Shown here piece by piece: positions 23,177 to 31,926 of a stretch of DNA of 34,014 bases. The notes beneath the pieces are model-generated. The model was not told the origin of the DNA and did not search any database. It saw nothing but the letters and a program-made list of their open reading frames with translations. Position numbers and translations under genes: made by a program. Positions within the stretch are counted from its first letter, which is position 1. Each line of letters starts with the position of its first letter. Location of the stretch: positions 1 through 34,014 of the forward strand of contig NZ_FMHT01000001.1 in assembly GCF_900091585.1 (NCBI RefSeq), read 5' to 3'. This DNA comes from Micromonospora nigra. Its GTDB lineage: Bacteria > Actinomycetota > Actinomycetes > Mycobacteriales > Micromonosporaceae.

Positions 23177-24223
23177 CCGGACACCTCCCCCGCGTACCGG
23201 CCACCGGCGGGCCAGGGCCGGCGGGCGATCAACTGTAGTCACTGCCAGCGACAGCGGGTGCCCCGCCTGCAATGAGCGCGCAGCGTGATCGGGAGTGGAC
23301 GGAGAGTGCCGAAGATCCGAATGCGAGCCGCAATCTGATCTTTGCGCGGCGTGTCGGAAAGACAGAACGCCGGCCCGAGGGCCGGCGCTCAGTAGGTTAT
23401 CGATTGCCTAGATCAAACAACCTAGGGCTGAGCATACCCGGTGCTGCTCACTGGCGCGAAGATTGGCGCTGGTTTTCGGAGGTGGGCAGAGGCTCCGAGC
23501 ACGCCGGGAGGCGTCCGAATCAAGCGACCGGCCCGCGCGGGCCGTCCCTCAGAAGGTAGCTTCCGCGTATTGGAGTCGTCAGCCAGCGCGCGTTGCCCCG
23601 CGAGTGATCGCGGGAGCAGAACACGGCAGGCCCAGCGCGGCCGGGGCAGACCCGGCGCGGCACCGGCGATCTAGGCCATCCGGACCGACAAGAGCTGTCG
23701 ACACATCCCGCCCTGGCGTCGGAGTAGTACCCGACGCGGCGTGGCAGGCCCGTTACCTGGCCCACCGTCGCCCCCTCCCTGTGAGTAGAGACCGTCCCGC
23801 CAGGGGCGGAATCTGCTTGCAGGGGGCGGGGCGCCGTCGAGGGCACGGAGAGTAACGAACACTCCCCCCAACGCGCACCAAGACCGTACGCACGGCCTGA
23901 CGACCCGCACGAGGCCGCCGGCGACTCGCCCTAGGTCGGGACGTCACCGCGACCAGGTACGAACGGTGCCCACTCCAGACGGTTTTCCAAGGCCAGCCCC
24001 GTACGTACCTCGCGCGTGCGCGCGCGCGAGGCCGACAGGTGCGCGCGGACTTCCGCAGTTGCGGATCTGCGCACTTCCGCAGCACCGCCGCGCGCCTGGT
24101 CGACGGGCAAATGTCCTGGCCACCTCCACACGAGCAGGCATCGACGGGTGGTGGGTGGCCGAGCACATCCCGTATGGCATCCTAGGACGTTCTGCCGGTT
24201 GTGCCCGTGGCCACGTCACCGAG
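23177..24223. other. Hairpin-rich non-coding region, candidate origin
   Basis: No gene is seen in about 1.05 kb. Structures include CGCCGGCCC-GA-GGGCCGGCG near 23370; the palindrome CGGCCCGCGCGGGCCG (23529-23544); CCCGCGA-GTGA-TCGCGGG (23597-23614); CCTCGCGCG (24008-24016) pairing with 24023-24031; and an AT-richer patch with ATCGAT and CCTAGG near 23400-23430. It holds the start region of the M48 operon and, at its right end, centromere-like sites. A replication origin is possible, because no other long non-coding DNA of this kind exists on the unit. Confidence 0.5.
24052..24081. repeat. Centromere-like site plus half-site, copy B
   Basis: TCCGCA-GT-TGCGGA at 24052-24065 is followed by the half-site TCCGCA at 24076, exactly 24 bases on, which is the same period as the array inside the parB-like gene. 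Confidence 0.6.
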
Positions 24224-24634
24224 TCAGCGCCGCCGGTTGCCGCCGCTGCGCGCGAGTTCCTGCGCGACCCTCGCCGCGAGGTCGCTATCTCCGTCGAGGA
24301 GGCCGAGCAGCACCCGGACGACTTCCGCGCCGGCGACCTGGACCACGCCGATGTCGTCGGCCACCTGGTCGCAGTAGCGGCGTAGTCGACGGTGCTCCAT
24401 CGGTGCCAGCTCGACCGTCATCCGTACCGGGTTGGTTCGGGGAGTCGAGCCGGAGCGCTGCGGGGTGCTCCGCGCTTCCGCAGGTGCGGACTTGCGCACT
24501 TCCGCAGGTGCGGAGTCGCGCGGTTGCGCAGGTGCGGAGAAGCGGGCTTCCGTGGTTTCCGCCGGCCGTTCGACGCCAGCGCCGGCGACGCGGGCAGCGC
24601 GGGCCGCGAGGTCGGCGCGACGACTCGCGCTCAC
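24224..24634 (-). CDS. ParB-like small centromere-binding protein (RHH-like), copy B
   Basis: The 136-aa protein has a basic N-terminus, a repeated SAPAE(V/A)R segment (about 33-55) encoded by DNA repeats, and a C-terminal half that reads as ribbon-helix-helix: strand RMTVELAP (71-78), helix MEHRRLRRYCDQVADDI, helix AGAEVVRVLLGLL. Its GTG overlaps the parA stop (GTGA), the classic order of small ParA/ParG-type systems. It would bind the nearby repeats and ParA to segregate the plasmid and repress parA. GTG 24646 would add four residues. It is not a classic ParB with a CTPase domain. Confidence 0.75.
   Translation of the reverse strand: MSASRRADLAARAARVAGAGVERPAETTEARFSAPAQPRDSAPAEVRKSAPAEARSTPQRSGSTPRTNPVRMTVELAPMEHRRLRRYCDQVADDIGVVQVAGAEVVRVLLGLLDGDSDLAARVAQELARSGGNRRR
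24477..24538. repeat. Centromere-like array of three sites with 24-bp period, copy B
   Basis: TCCGCAGGTGCGGA at 24477 and 24501, and TGCGCAGGTGCGGA at 24525. The first two are perfect 6-bp inverted repeats with a GG spacer. The array lies within the parB-like coding region. Confidence 0.7.
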
Positions 24635-25251
24635 CGCTCGCCCCACATGGTCAGCAGTTCCTCCGCTAACCGGGCGTGGGGTTCGTCCTTGCCGATCGGT
24701 GAGCCGAACGCCTGTGCGTACACCTCGCGGCGCGGGATGGTGGTCGCCAGCACCCGCCGGCCCTGCTCCGTGAGGATGTCCCGGTGCGCCTGGGTGCTGC
24801 TGGCCCTGGCTGTCACCCGGTTGAACAGCACCGACACGGACGGGTCATCGTTGCGGTAGCCGGCCGCGTCCTCGATGGCCTTCCAGACGGGGCCGACCCG
24901 ATCCAGCTCCATCATCGACGGCGCCATCGTCACCAGGACGTCGGTAGCGACGCGCAGCGCGGACACCACGATGCCGTGGCGATCCTCCAGCGGAGGCGTG
25001 TCGATGACCACCAGGTCGAAGCGGTTGCGGTCGACCACGCCGGCGAGCTGGCGATGCAGCGTCGTGGACGGCAAGGCGACCGCCGGCAGCGGCCAGCCCC
25101 CGAGTTCCTGCCAGCGCACGGCCGAGCCCTGCGGATCGGCGTCCACGATGATCGGCCGCCGGCCACGGTCGGCGAATGCGTGGGCGAGGTAGGCGGCTGT
25201 CGTTGTCTTGCCGCTCCCGCCCTTGAGGTTGACGGTCGTGAGCACTCTCAT
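24631..25251 (-). CDS. parA: ParA-type partition ATPase, copy B
   Basis: The 206-aa Walker-type ATPase has the deviant Walker A KGGSGKTT (10-17), the DADPQ motif (37-41) and Walker B VVIDTPP (81-87). This small size is typical of ParA without an N-terminal DNA-binding domain, so repression must come from the partner protein. It positions plasmid copies before division, using ATP and the nucleoid. ATG 25251 was chosen because it starts directly at MRVLTTVNLKGG; centromere-like sites sit 13-43 bases upstream. It is coupled to the parB-like gene. The copy A version is frameshifted. Confidence 0.9.
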   Translation of the reverse strand: MRVLTTVNLKGGSGKTTTAAYLAHAFADRGRRPIIVDADPQGSAVRWQELGGWPLPAVALPSTTLHRQLAGVVDRNRFDLVVIDTPPLEDRHGIVVSALRVATDVLVTMAPSMMELDRVGPVWKAIEDAAGYRNDDPSVSVLFNRVTARASSTQAHRDILTEQGRRVLATTIPRREVYAQAFGSPIGKDEPHARLAEELLTMWGER

Positions 25252-25263
25252 GACCGGCCACGG

Positions 25264-25293
25264 TACGCAGGTCCGCATTTGCGCAGGTGCGGA
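25264..25293. promoter_or_regulatory. Centromere-like sites upstream of parA, copy B
   Basis: TGCGCAGGTGCGGA (25280-25293) equals the third site of the internal array; a degenerate TACGCAGGTCCGCA lies at 25264-25277. They cover the region just upstream of the parA start, suggesting autoregulation. Confidence 0.55.
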
Positions 25294-25570
25294 CTCGCCG
25301 GTGAGCAACCCGGCTGCCCCCGGTCAACCCCGTTCGAGCAGGGGGCGACGTCCGCCGGTGGTGCGTGGCGGGTCGACCAGGAGCCGGGCAGCGTGGACGC
25401 TCTCGGTTCAGGACAACTGCTCACCTGGGAGGGGGAGGGGTGCCGCGTCGGGTGGATCTTTCACCCCGGGGGGCGGGCCACAGTTGGTCGCCGTTCAGGT
25501 CAACTGCGCCACGGTGGCGGTGTCCGCCGGTGGGCGCGGCCCGCGACACGAAAGCCGAGCCGCCGCCCCT

Positions 25571-25632
25571 CTACATTCAATTTATTTCGTTTCATTCTGC
25601 CAACGAATCTAATTCTATGATATTATTTGGGC
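25571..25632 (+). promoter_or_regulatory. AT-rich promoter island, possibly giving a leaderless mRNA
   Basis: Roughly 60 bases are mostly A/T. TATGAT (25616-25621) and TATTAT (25621-25626) lie 12 and 7 bases before the ATG at 25633. No Shine-Dalgarno is present. With a normal -10 to start distance the transcript would begin at or a few bases before the ATG. The only weak -35 candidate is TTCATT near 25591. Confidence 0.55.
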
Positions 25633-26736
25633 ATGACTGACACGCAGACCCCCCAGGCTCAGCAGGAGTGCGCGTTTCCCGGGTGCGATCGCTCGGCCGA
25701 GCGAGCGGTGGGCCCCGGCAGGCCGCCGAAGTACTGCGAGAACCCAGAGCACAACGCGCAGACCGCGTTCCGCGTCCGGCAGGGCCGTCCGGCCGGCGGG
25801 CCGAGCGGCGAGCAGCCGGATCTGGGTCGGCCAGTGACGATGGCTGGCGATACGGCCGCCGGGTCGGTGAAGGCGATCGAGCGGCTCAGCCGGGAGCTGA
25901 TCGACGCGTTGGGCCGACACGCCGAGGCGATGCGGACGGTCGGGGACGTCGACGCCGCCGAGGCGCAGATCGAGGCCGTCACCACCGAGGCAGCGCAGAA
26001 GGTCAGCGACGCGGAAGCCGGCCGGGCCGCCGAGCACGCCCGGCGGGTCGCCGCGGAGAGCCGCGCCGAGCAGCTGCGCATCGACGCCGAAGACATGGCC
26101 GCCCAGGTCGACCAGCTCACCGCTGACCTGGCCGGCACCCGCGCACGGGTGGACGAGCTGACCGGACAGGTCGAGCAGCGCGGCCGGGAGGTGGAGCAGG
26201 TCCGCGCCGAGCGGGACGAGTTGGCGCGGGAGCTGGAGACGGTGCGGGCGGAGTTGACCGCCGCCGGGCGGCGGGAGCAGGACCAGGCGGCCGTGCTGGA
26301 GCAGCTGCGCGGCCAGCTCGATGAGGCGGGCGCCGCCCGCGACGAGGCGCGGGCCGAGGTGTCCCGGCAGGCCGGCGAGGTTGCCCGGCTGACCCACGAC
26401 GTGGCCGCCGCGACCGGCCGGGCGGAGCAGGCCGCAGGCGAGGCCGCCGCAGCGCGGACCGCGCAGCAGGAGGCGGAGCGGGCGCTGGCGCAGGCCCGCG
26501 AGCAGCTGCGCGCGGTAGAGCGGGAGCGGGACCAAGCCGAGGCCGGACGGACGTCGGCGGAGTCGAGGCTGGCCGACCGAGACGGGCAGGTGCAGGAACT
26601 GCGTGGAGAGCTGACCACGGCCCGATCGGCCGAACGGGAGGCCCGCGCTCAGGCGACCGACCTCACCAACCAGGTCGCCATGCTCGCCGGCCGACTCGCC
26701 GGAGGTGGTGACGCAGCCCCGCGTGGTCGCGGCTGA
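25633..26736 (+). CDS. Long coiled-coil protein with N-terminal zinc motif, copy B
   Basis: The 367-aa product has an N-terminal CAFPGC ... KYCENPEH motif (C13, C18, C35, H41) that could bind zinc and DNA, a glycine/proline linker, then an almost unbroken heptad-rich coiled coil (about 75-350) of E, A, R and Q. It recalls plasmid KfrA-type proteins (DNA-binding head, long coiled coil), but the head differs, so that is only an analogy. It is divergent from parA, so a role in plasmid stability is reasonable. ATG 25633 was chosen; a TTG two codons upstream is possible. No Shine-Dalgarno is visible. Copy A has two homopolymer deletions near the start. Confidence 0.75.
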   Translation: MTDTQTPQAQQECAFPGCDRSAERAVGPGRPPKYCENPEHNAQTAFRVRQGRPAGGPSGEQPDLGRPVTMAGDTAAGSVKAIERLSRELIDALGRHAEAMRTVGDVDAAEAQIEAVTTEAAQKVSDAEAGRAAEHARRVAAESRAEQLRIDAEDMAAQVDQLTADLAGTRARVDELTGQVEQRGREVEQVRAERDELARELETVRAELTAAGRREQDQAAVLEQLRGQLDEAGAARDEARAEVSRQAGEVARLTHDVAAATGRAEQAAGEAAAARTAQQEAERALAQAREQLRAVERERDQAEAGRTSAESRLADRDGQVQELRGELTTARSAEREARAQATDLTNQVAMLAGRLAGGGDAAPRGRG

Positions 26737-26761
26737 CCGGGACCGCTGTCCGGGCGGTGAG

Positions 26762-27130
26762 CTACGCCGCCCGGCGCGACCCGCCGAGGCGGATCGGGTA
26801 CGTCGGGGACACGCCCCGCACCCACCCGAGCGCCGCGGCGACGCCCAACGCCCACTCCCGGGAGACGCCGGCCGGCGCGTCGGGCCAGCCGTACACCACG
26901 GCGTCGGCGGCCATCTGCTCCCGCGCGATCGCATCCGGCCCGGCAACGACGGTTCGGCCGGTGGCCGGCGCCGACGTGTGCAGCTGCGCGACCCATTGCA
27001 GGCTGGTCAGCACCGCGCCGACGTACCGGTCACCCTGCTCGGTCTGCCACCGCCGCGCGGCCTCGGTCAGCACCGCGGCGAAGTCGACCAGCGGCACCCC
27101 GAGGTTGTCCAGCGGCACGCGCACATCCAT
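26762..27130 (-). CDS. Hypothetical 122-aa protein, copy B
   Basis: Same translation as 4820-5188, where it is described. Confidence 0.65.
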   Translation of the reverse strand: MDVRVPLDNLGVPLVDFAAVLTEAARRWQTEQGDRYVGAVLTSLQWVAQLHTSAPATGRTVVAGPDAIAREQMAADAVVYGWPDAPAGVSREWALGVAAALGWVRGVSPTYPIRLGGSRRAA

Positions 27131-27180
27131 ACCCGTCAGGGTCCCACGGCCTGCCGACAGTCCGCCAGCGCATCAACGAC

Positions 27181-27213
27181 AGAGGGCCCCGTGACGTGTT
27201 CACGGGGCCCTCT
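27181..27213. terminator. Perfect 14-bp hairpin, copy B
   Basis: Arms 27181-27194 and 27200-27213, the same as 5239-5271. Confidence 0.7.
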
Positions 27214-27232
27214 CGACGGTGTGCAGCCAGGT

Positions 27233-27910
27233 TCAGGTGCGGTAGTCGGCGTCCCGGGCCGCGCGTTCCTCCGCCAGCTGGGCCGGGGTCGGCGATGGCG
27301 CGGCGGTCCGCCCACGGGTGGCCGCCCACCAATCGGCGATGTCGGGCACGGCGTCGACCGTCGGGGCGCGCGGAGGCACCACGTCGGCCGGGCCGGTCGG
27401 CTTGTGCCGGGTCAGGTTGCACCCGCTCAACGCCTTCTTGATCCGGCGCACCACCCCCGGCCGCGCCCGGTCGTGCCAGTCGACGGCCCGAGCTGATGTC
27501 GCTTCCGGCGACACGAACGCGTCGTACCACGCCTGATGGAGCACCAGCAGTTCCTCGACCACCTCGCCATGCCACAGCCAGCAGCCCGACAGCTGCGCGT
27601 CGTGGTACCGGAGGTAGACCGCATCCAGCCAGCCGGCCAGCCCTTGCAACAGCCGCAGCGCCTCGTCGGGTTCATCGACCATCCACCAGGACACCACGGC
27701 GGCCGGCTCGCCCGGGCCACCGCCGGCGGCGGCCCGGGCCCGCGCGATGCCCTCAATCTGCGCGGAGAGGACCCCGATCACCTTGTGCGCCTCGCCGGCG
27801 ATGTCGGCGGCCCGCGACGCGTTCGCCGCCACGGTCTCCACCCGCCGGGAAACGCGCTCAAGGTCGGCGCCGAGCGCCGAGACCGGCCGCCGCCACTCCT
27901 GATCCGTCAC
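27233..27910 (-). CDS. DUF4913-like plasmid protein, copy B
   Basis: Same translation as 5291-5968, where it is described. Confidence 0.72.
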   Translation of the reverse strand: MTDQEWRRPVSALGADLERVSRRVETVAANASRAADIAGEAHKVIGVLSAQIEGIARARAAAGGGPGEPAAVVSWWMVDEPDEALRLLQGLAGWLDAVYLRYHDAQLSGCWLWHGEVVEELLVLHQAWYDAFVSPEATSARAVDWHDRARPGVVRRIKKALSGCNLTRHKPTGPADVVPPRAPTVDAVPDIADWWAATRGRTAAPSPTPAQLAEERAARDADYRT

Positions 27911-29613
27911 CGGGTCCGCACCTCCTCATCCTGGTCGTGGCTACGCGCGTCCGCCTCGTACGACGTGCTGTGCTGCTGGACGTCAAGCTTCGCCGTCCGG
28001 TTGACCTTCCGCACAGTGCGCCGCTTCCAGGCCATCTGAACGCGGCCGATGCTCGGCGCGAGCCCGCGCCGGATCAGCACCACGTACCCCTTCGGGAGAT
28101 TGGCGATCCGGGCCGCCGACAGCACCGGCACCGATCGCGTGGACGTGCTGACCACCTTCCCATCGGCGTCCTTCGTCTCGACCACCTCGTCCCGCTCGCC
28201 GGTGAGGGTGGAGAACCCGGCCAGGTCCTCCGGATCGCGGGTGCCACCGAAGATGATGATGGTGGCCGAGTTGTTCAGGATCGCCGCCGCGCCTTCTTTG
28301 CCCCACCGCTGTTGCAGCTGGGCCCGGGACTGCGCGGCGATGTGGATGGTGATGTTCCGCCCGCCCATGTCGGCCGTCCACCGGTCCAGCGGGATCGGGC
28401 AGATCAGGGCCGCCTCATCGAGCGCGAGCGTCAGCGGCGGATCGAGCCGGCCGGACGGGCTGAGCGACGCGATCCGCCGGGCCTGCCGGGCGATCTCCGC
28501 CGTCAGCGCGGCGACCAGCGGAGCCACCACGGCATCCTCAGCGCCGAGCAGGTACAGCGTGCCGCGCAGCCGCAGGAACTCGGCCACGTCGAACACCTCG
28601 TCGGGGCCGCCCTCGGTCGTCGCCGCGGCGGTCGGGTCGGTGAGCCAGGCCAGCGCGGGCCGGATCGACGTGGTGATGCTGCTCCGCGTCCGGTCGTTGG
28701 TGTCGAAGAACCCTGCCGCCACCTCCCGCATCTCCGGTGCGTGGTCGAGCAGCGACAACACCGAGTCCCGAGCCTGGTCGGGCCGGGAGATCCAGCGGAG
28801 CACGTGTCGCATGGTGTGATCGCCGACCGCCGCCGCGTGCAGCAGCACCGCGAGCACCTGGCGCGCCTGATCGGTCCAGAACGCCCGGTCACCGGACCCA
28901 CCTCCGCCGCCGAGGTTGGTCGCGGCGTCGATCAGGTCGGATGCCCGGTCAGATGCTCCCCGGGCCGTTTTGCAGCCGGACAGGGGGGAGAACTTAACGT
29001 TGGTGGCCACGTCACCGAGTCCGGACGGGTTGAACACCATCAGCGGGCCGACCTTGGCCCGGGTCGGGCCGGTGAGAAACAGCAGGTCCGTCCGGGTGGA
29101 CGTGACCACCGTCGCGCCGCGCGCGTCGAGAATTCGGCAGGCCATGCTGCCGGTCTTGCCGGTACGCGGACCGCCGAGGCTCAGCGTGACGTCCTCCACC
29201 GGGGAGAACACCCGCACCATGCCAACCCGGGCGATCGGCGCGGCGTATTCGGTGACGGGCGTCCGCAGCCGCTGGTACCACGACCGGTCGCCGAGGCTCG
29301 GCCGCAGCACGAGGGCCTGCCGGCGCATCGCCCACGCCGACCCGTGCCGCAGGACGTCCCAGCTACCGGCCACCCCGCCCTGCCGGCGGGTTCGCTCGGC
29401 CCACCGGTCGGAGGTGGCCTTGCTGCCGCTGCGGTTGGCGGTCCACCGGCCGAGCGCGCCGGCGCCGATGGCCAGGCCACCAGCGATCAGGCCATAGCCG
29501 ACGGAGTGGTCGAGCACCTCCGTCGGGACGGACTGCGCGAGCCACCCGCTGCCGCAGCAGATAGCCGCTATGCCGGTCGATCGGGCGGGGAATCTAGTCT
29601 GTGTCGAAGTCAT
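27907..29613 (-). CDS. TraG/VirD4-type coupling ATPase with membrane anchor, copy B
   Basis: Same translation as 5965-7671, where it is described. The ATG at 29613 has GGAG six bases upstream. Confidence 0.88.
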   Translation of the reverse strand: MTSTQTRFPARSTGIAAICCGSGWLAQSVPTEVLDHSVGYGLIAGGLAIGAGALGRWTANRSGSKATSDRWAERTRRQGGVAGSWDVLRHGSAWAMRRQALVLRPSLGDRSWYQRLRTPVTEYAAPIARVGMVRVFSPVEDVTLSLGGPRTGKTGSMACRILDARGATVVTSTRTDLLFLTGPTRAKVGPLMVFNPSGLGDVATNVKFSPLSGCKTARGASDRASDLIDAATNLGGGGGSGDRAFWTDQARQVLAVLLHAAAVGDHTMRHVLRWISRPDQARDSVLSLLDHAPEMREVAAGFFDTNDRTRSSITTSIRPALAWLTDPTAAATTEGGPDEVFDVAEFLRLRGTLYLLGAEDAVVAPLVAALTAEIARQARRIASLSPSGRLDPPLTLALDEAALICPIPLDRWTADMGGRNITIHIAAQSRAQLQQRWGKEGAAAILNNSATIIIFGGTRDPEDLAGFSTLTGERDEVVETKDADGKVVSTSTRSVPVLSAARIANLPKGYVVLIRRGLAPSIGRVQMAWKRRTVRKVNRTAKLDVQQHSTSYEADARSHDQDEEVRTR

Positions 29614-29637
29614 TCCGGGCTCCATCCGGGGTGATCA

Positions 29638-29673
29638 GGGGCCGTGGCTGCGGTGATGACGCAGCCCGGCCCC
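29638..29673. terminator. Hairpin between the RHH and ATPase genes, copy B
   Basis: Same structure as 7696-7731. Confidence 0.6.
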
Positions 29674-29691
29674 GCCTTATGTGCGGGTTGA

Positions 29692-29862
29692 TCAGGCTCC
29701 ACGTTCGGTGAGGTAGGCATCCAGCGCGCGCTCGGTGACGTGTTGGATCTTCACGCCGTGCTGTGCGGCGTACTGCCGTAGCCGGTCGGACACCGTGGCG
29801 TCGATCCAGCAGTGCAGCGCCTTTCGGTCGGTCCCGCCGCTGGTGGGTGGACTGTCGGGCAT
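29692..29862 (-). CDS. Small ribbon-helix-helix DNA-binding protein, copy B
   Basis: Same 56-aa translation as 7750-7920, where it is described. Confidence 0.78.
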   Translation of the reverse strand: MPDSPPTSGGTDRKALHCWIDATVSDRLRQYAAQHGVKIQHVTERALDAYLTERGA

Positions 29863-29912
29863 CGGCCGCCTTTCTCTCCGTGATCACGTTGCTCCGTTGA
29901 GCAGCAAAGGTC

Positions 29913-29941
29913 AATGTACATCCATGTAGATTTTCTAGCAA
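29913..29941 (-). promoter_or_regulatory. Promoter and palindrome of the RHH gene, copy B
   Basis: TTGCTA, 17-bp spacer and TACATT on the minus strand with TACAT-CC-ATGTA, as at 7971-7999. Confidence 0.65.
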
Positions 29942-30297
29942 GATCGAACGGTGTCGACTTACGGACCGTCCACACTCAGCCCAGAACGGACGGTCGCGCG
30001 TCGACTCCACACGTTCGGGGCGCTGCCCCCTTCCCCGCGCCTCGCCGGCGGGGCAGGCACCAGGATGGGGAAGATCGGCAACCGTTGCGGCGGTCAGTGG
30101 TGTCCGGGGTCGATCCACCCCGACGCCCTGCCGCAAGGGCAACCACACCGACCACCAGGGCGCAACCCAACCCCGGTTGCACCCTGCCGGCCGGCGCGGT
30201 CGATCGGAGATCAGGCCGCCGGGATGGATCTCTAGCCCCGGACGTGTGGGAAGCGGGTCCGTCGTGCTCGCGCTATCTGAACTCTTCCTGCTACCTC
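29942..30297. other. Intergenic region between divergent units, copy B
   Basis: Same as 8000-8355: no confident gene, several GCAACC/GGTTGC elements and one weak 56-codon frame (30065-30235). Confidence 0.5.
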
Positions 30298-30320
30298 TTT
30301 ACAAGTTCGACTTGTAAAAT
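30298..30320 (+). promoter_or_regulatory. Operator O1 and -10, copy B
   Basis: TTTACAAGT-TCG-ACTTGTAAA at 30298-30318 running into TAAAAT, as at 8356-8378. Confidence 0.75.
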
Positions 30321-30347
30321 GGAGGTAGATACAAGGCGGCCCCCGGC

Positions 30348-30394
30348 GGTGCTGACGACACCGACCGAGGGCCTAGATCGGGAGGAGTCCCCGA
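30348..30394 (+). promoter_or_regulatory. Conserved leader L1, copy B
   Basis: Same leader as 8406-8452. Confidence 0.65.
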
Positions 30395-30396
30395 CC

Positions 30397-30525
30397 ATGA
30401 CCCGACAGGCTACCGGTAAGCCCCGATCCCGATGGGTGCTGCTGCCCTGCGGCCGGCACTCCGTGACGTTGTGGGGCAACGCGAAGCCGCCCACCTCGTG
30501 CGACGACTGCGCCCCGCAGCGATGA
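30397..30525 (+). CDS. 42-aa cysteine/histidine mini-protein, copy B
   Basis: Same translation as 8455-8583, where it is described. Confidence 0.65.
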   Translation: MTRQATGKPRSRWVLLPCGRHSVTLWGNAKPPTSCDDCAPQR

Positions 30526-30920
30526 GCGCCGACCGCCGGCGCGGCGAGGTTCCCCGGACCAGCGCGGCCGAGGAGCCGTACCCGCAGCCGAACATCGAGC
30601 CCGCGCAGGGTGAGGAGTCGCCCGCCCGTTCGATCTACTCCCTGGCCGACCCGCTCCGCATCCCGGTGGGCACGCGGGTGTGGTTGGTACCCAAGACCAT
30701 CGGTGCGCCGGCGATCTGCTGGAAGGAGCCGCGCGGGTCGTGGGTCCGGTACGAGCACCCGTACGCGGTGGTGCTGGTCGACGGCGTGGAGCACCAGGTG
30801 CACGAGCGCAACGTCCGACTGACGGACCCTGCTCGCCGGTACCTGGCCGCGCCGCCGGCGCCGAAGCCGAAGCCGCGGCCGGAGTTCCCCGACGGGTTCG
30901 ATGAGGTGCCGCTGTGGTGA
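30522..30920 (+). CDS. Hypothetical 132-aa protein, copy B
   Basis: Same translation as 8580-8978, where it is described. Confidence 0.68.
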   Translation: MSADRRRGEVPRTSAAEEPYPQPNIEPAQGEESPARSIYSLADPLRIPVGTRVWLVPKTIGAPAICWKEPRGSWVRYEHPYAVVLVDGVEHQVHERNVRLTDPARRYLAAPPAPKPKPRPEFPDGFDEVPLW

Positions 30921-30942
30921 CCCGGCGGACACTCCCGGCGCG

Positions 30943-31104
30943 ATGAGCGCGACGCCCGGCGGGCTGGACTGGACGAAGACCGGCAGCGCCGGCCCGCCAG
31001 AGCCGTGCGTGATCTGCGGAAAGCCGGCGATCTGCCGTAGTCCCAAGGGCGTGCCGTGCCACAAGACGTGCGCCGAGGACTGGACGCGGCAGCGCCGTAC
31101 CTGA
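30943..31104 (+). CDS. 53-aa zinc-ribbon-like mini-protein, copy B
   Basis: Same translation as 9001-9162, where it is described. Confidence 0.58.
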   Translation: MSATPGGLDWTKTGSAGPPEPCVICGKPAICRSPKGVPCHKTCAEDWTRQRRT

Positions 31105-31185
31105 CCAGCGACGGAGGCCGTGGGCCGGACCAGGGGGAGCCGGCCCGCGCGGGAGCCGCCGAGTGGCGGGAGGTAGCTCGCGCGA

Positions 31186-31230
31186 GGTGCTGACGACACC
31201 GAGCGGGAGCCAGTCGGGAGGAGTCCCCGA
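31186..31230 (+). promoter_or_regulatory. Conserved leader L2, copy B
   Basis: Same leader as 9245-9289. Confidence 0.65.
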
Positions 31231-31376
31231 TGAGCAAGGCCCAGCAGATCCAGAAGGCAGCGGCGCAGCTCGACGCCGCGAAGAACGTCCAGCGGGTGAT
31301 CGGTGGCCGTGCCGCCGACCAAGCCGTGAAGGACGCGACCACCGCGCTCCAGCAGGTCGCCGGCCGCCGCCGGTAG
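31230..31376 (+). CDS. 48-aa helical mini-protein, copy B
   Basis: Same translation as 9289-9435, where it is described. Confidence 0.65.
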   Translation: MSKAQQIQKAAAQLDAAKNVQRVIGGRAADQAVKDATTALQQVAGRRR

Positions 31377-31385
31377 CCCCTCCGT

Positions 31386-31425
31386 GGTCAGGTCGTCGGT
31401 TCCCCACGGGACCGGCGACCTGGCC
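31386..31425 (+). terminator. Long hairpin after the 48-aa gene, copy B
   Basis: Same structure as 9445-9484. Confidence 0.5.
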
Positions 31426-31454
31426 ACCCCGACGACCAGGAGGTGACCAACCCG

Positions 31455-31814
31455 ATGCCCGGCCCGCTCTACACCGCCGAGGAGGTGTTGGCCGTCGCCG
31501 CAGCCGCGTACCTGCGTGGTCGCTACGACCGCGACGTGTTGGAGCTGCGCGGCACCTGGGCCGAGCACGACGAACCCCGCGCCACCCGAGAGCGCCTGAT
31601 CGCCGAACGGCTCGCCGAGATGGACCAGGCCGCCCGAACCCGGGCCGCCCGCGAGGGCCGCACCTATCGGCCCTACCAGGGCGGCCCGGTCGACTGGCAC
31701 ACCGGCGACCCCGGTGGCGCCGACCCGGCGGTGCTCGGGGGAGCGCGACGACCAGGAGGTGAGGCCCGCCCGGTAACGCCTGGTAGTAACGCCGCCATCA
31801 ACGCCCACGGCTGA
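31455..31814 (+). CDS. Hypothetical 119-aa protein, copy B
   Basis: Same translation as 9514-9873, where it is described. Confidence 0.65.
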   Translation: MPGPLYTAEEVLAVAAAAYLRGRYDRDVLELRGTWAEHDEPRATRERLIAERLAEMDQAARTRAAREGRTYRPYQGGPVDWHTGDPGGADPAVLGGARRPGGEARPVTPGSNAAINAHG

Positions 31815-31862
31815 CCATGACCGGTTGGCGGTGGGCGTGTCGCGTGTGGAGGGCTTCCCCTT

Positions 31863-31883
31863 TACAAGTCCGACTTGTAGAAT
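31863..31883 (+). promoter_or_regulatory. Operator O2 and -10, copy B
   Basis: TACAAGT-CCG-ACTTGTA running into TAGAAT, as at 9922-9942. Confidence 0.75.
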
Positions 31884-31926
31884 GGTGGGAGAGCGGGGAC
31901 GCCGCTCACCATCGAGAGGGGACACG

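Noticed and set aside
21837..23204. Extension of the anchorless ATPase upstream into a 928-codon frame
   Set aside because: The extra part overlaps the M48 gene in another frame and has no family features; the GTGA overlap at 21833-21836 gives a natural start.
23944..24219. 91-codon minus-strand frame downstream of the parB-like gene
   Set aside because: No ribosome site; it spans centromere-like repeats and a GCGCGC-rich hairpin, and its composition is that of non-coding DNA.
24477..24538. CRISPR-like array
   Set aside because: The repeats are 14-bp palindromes with 10-bp near-constant spacers inside a coding region, and no cas genes are present.
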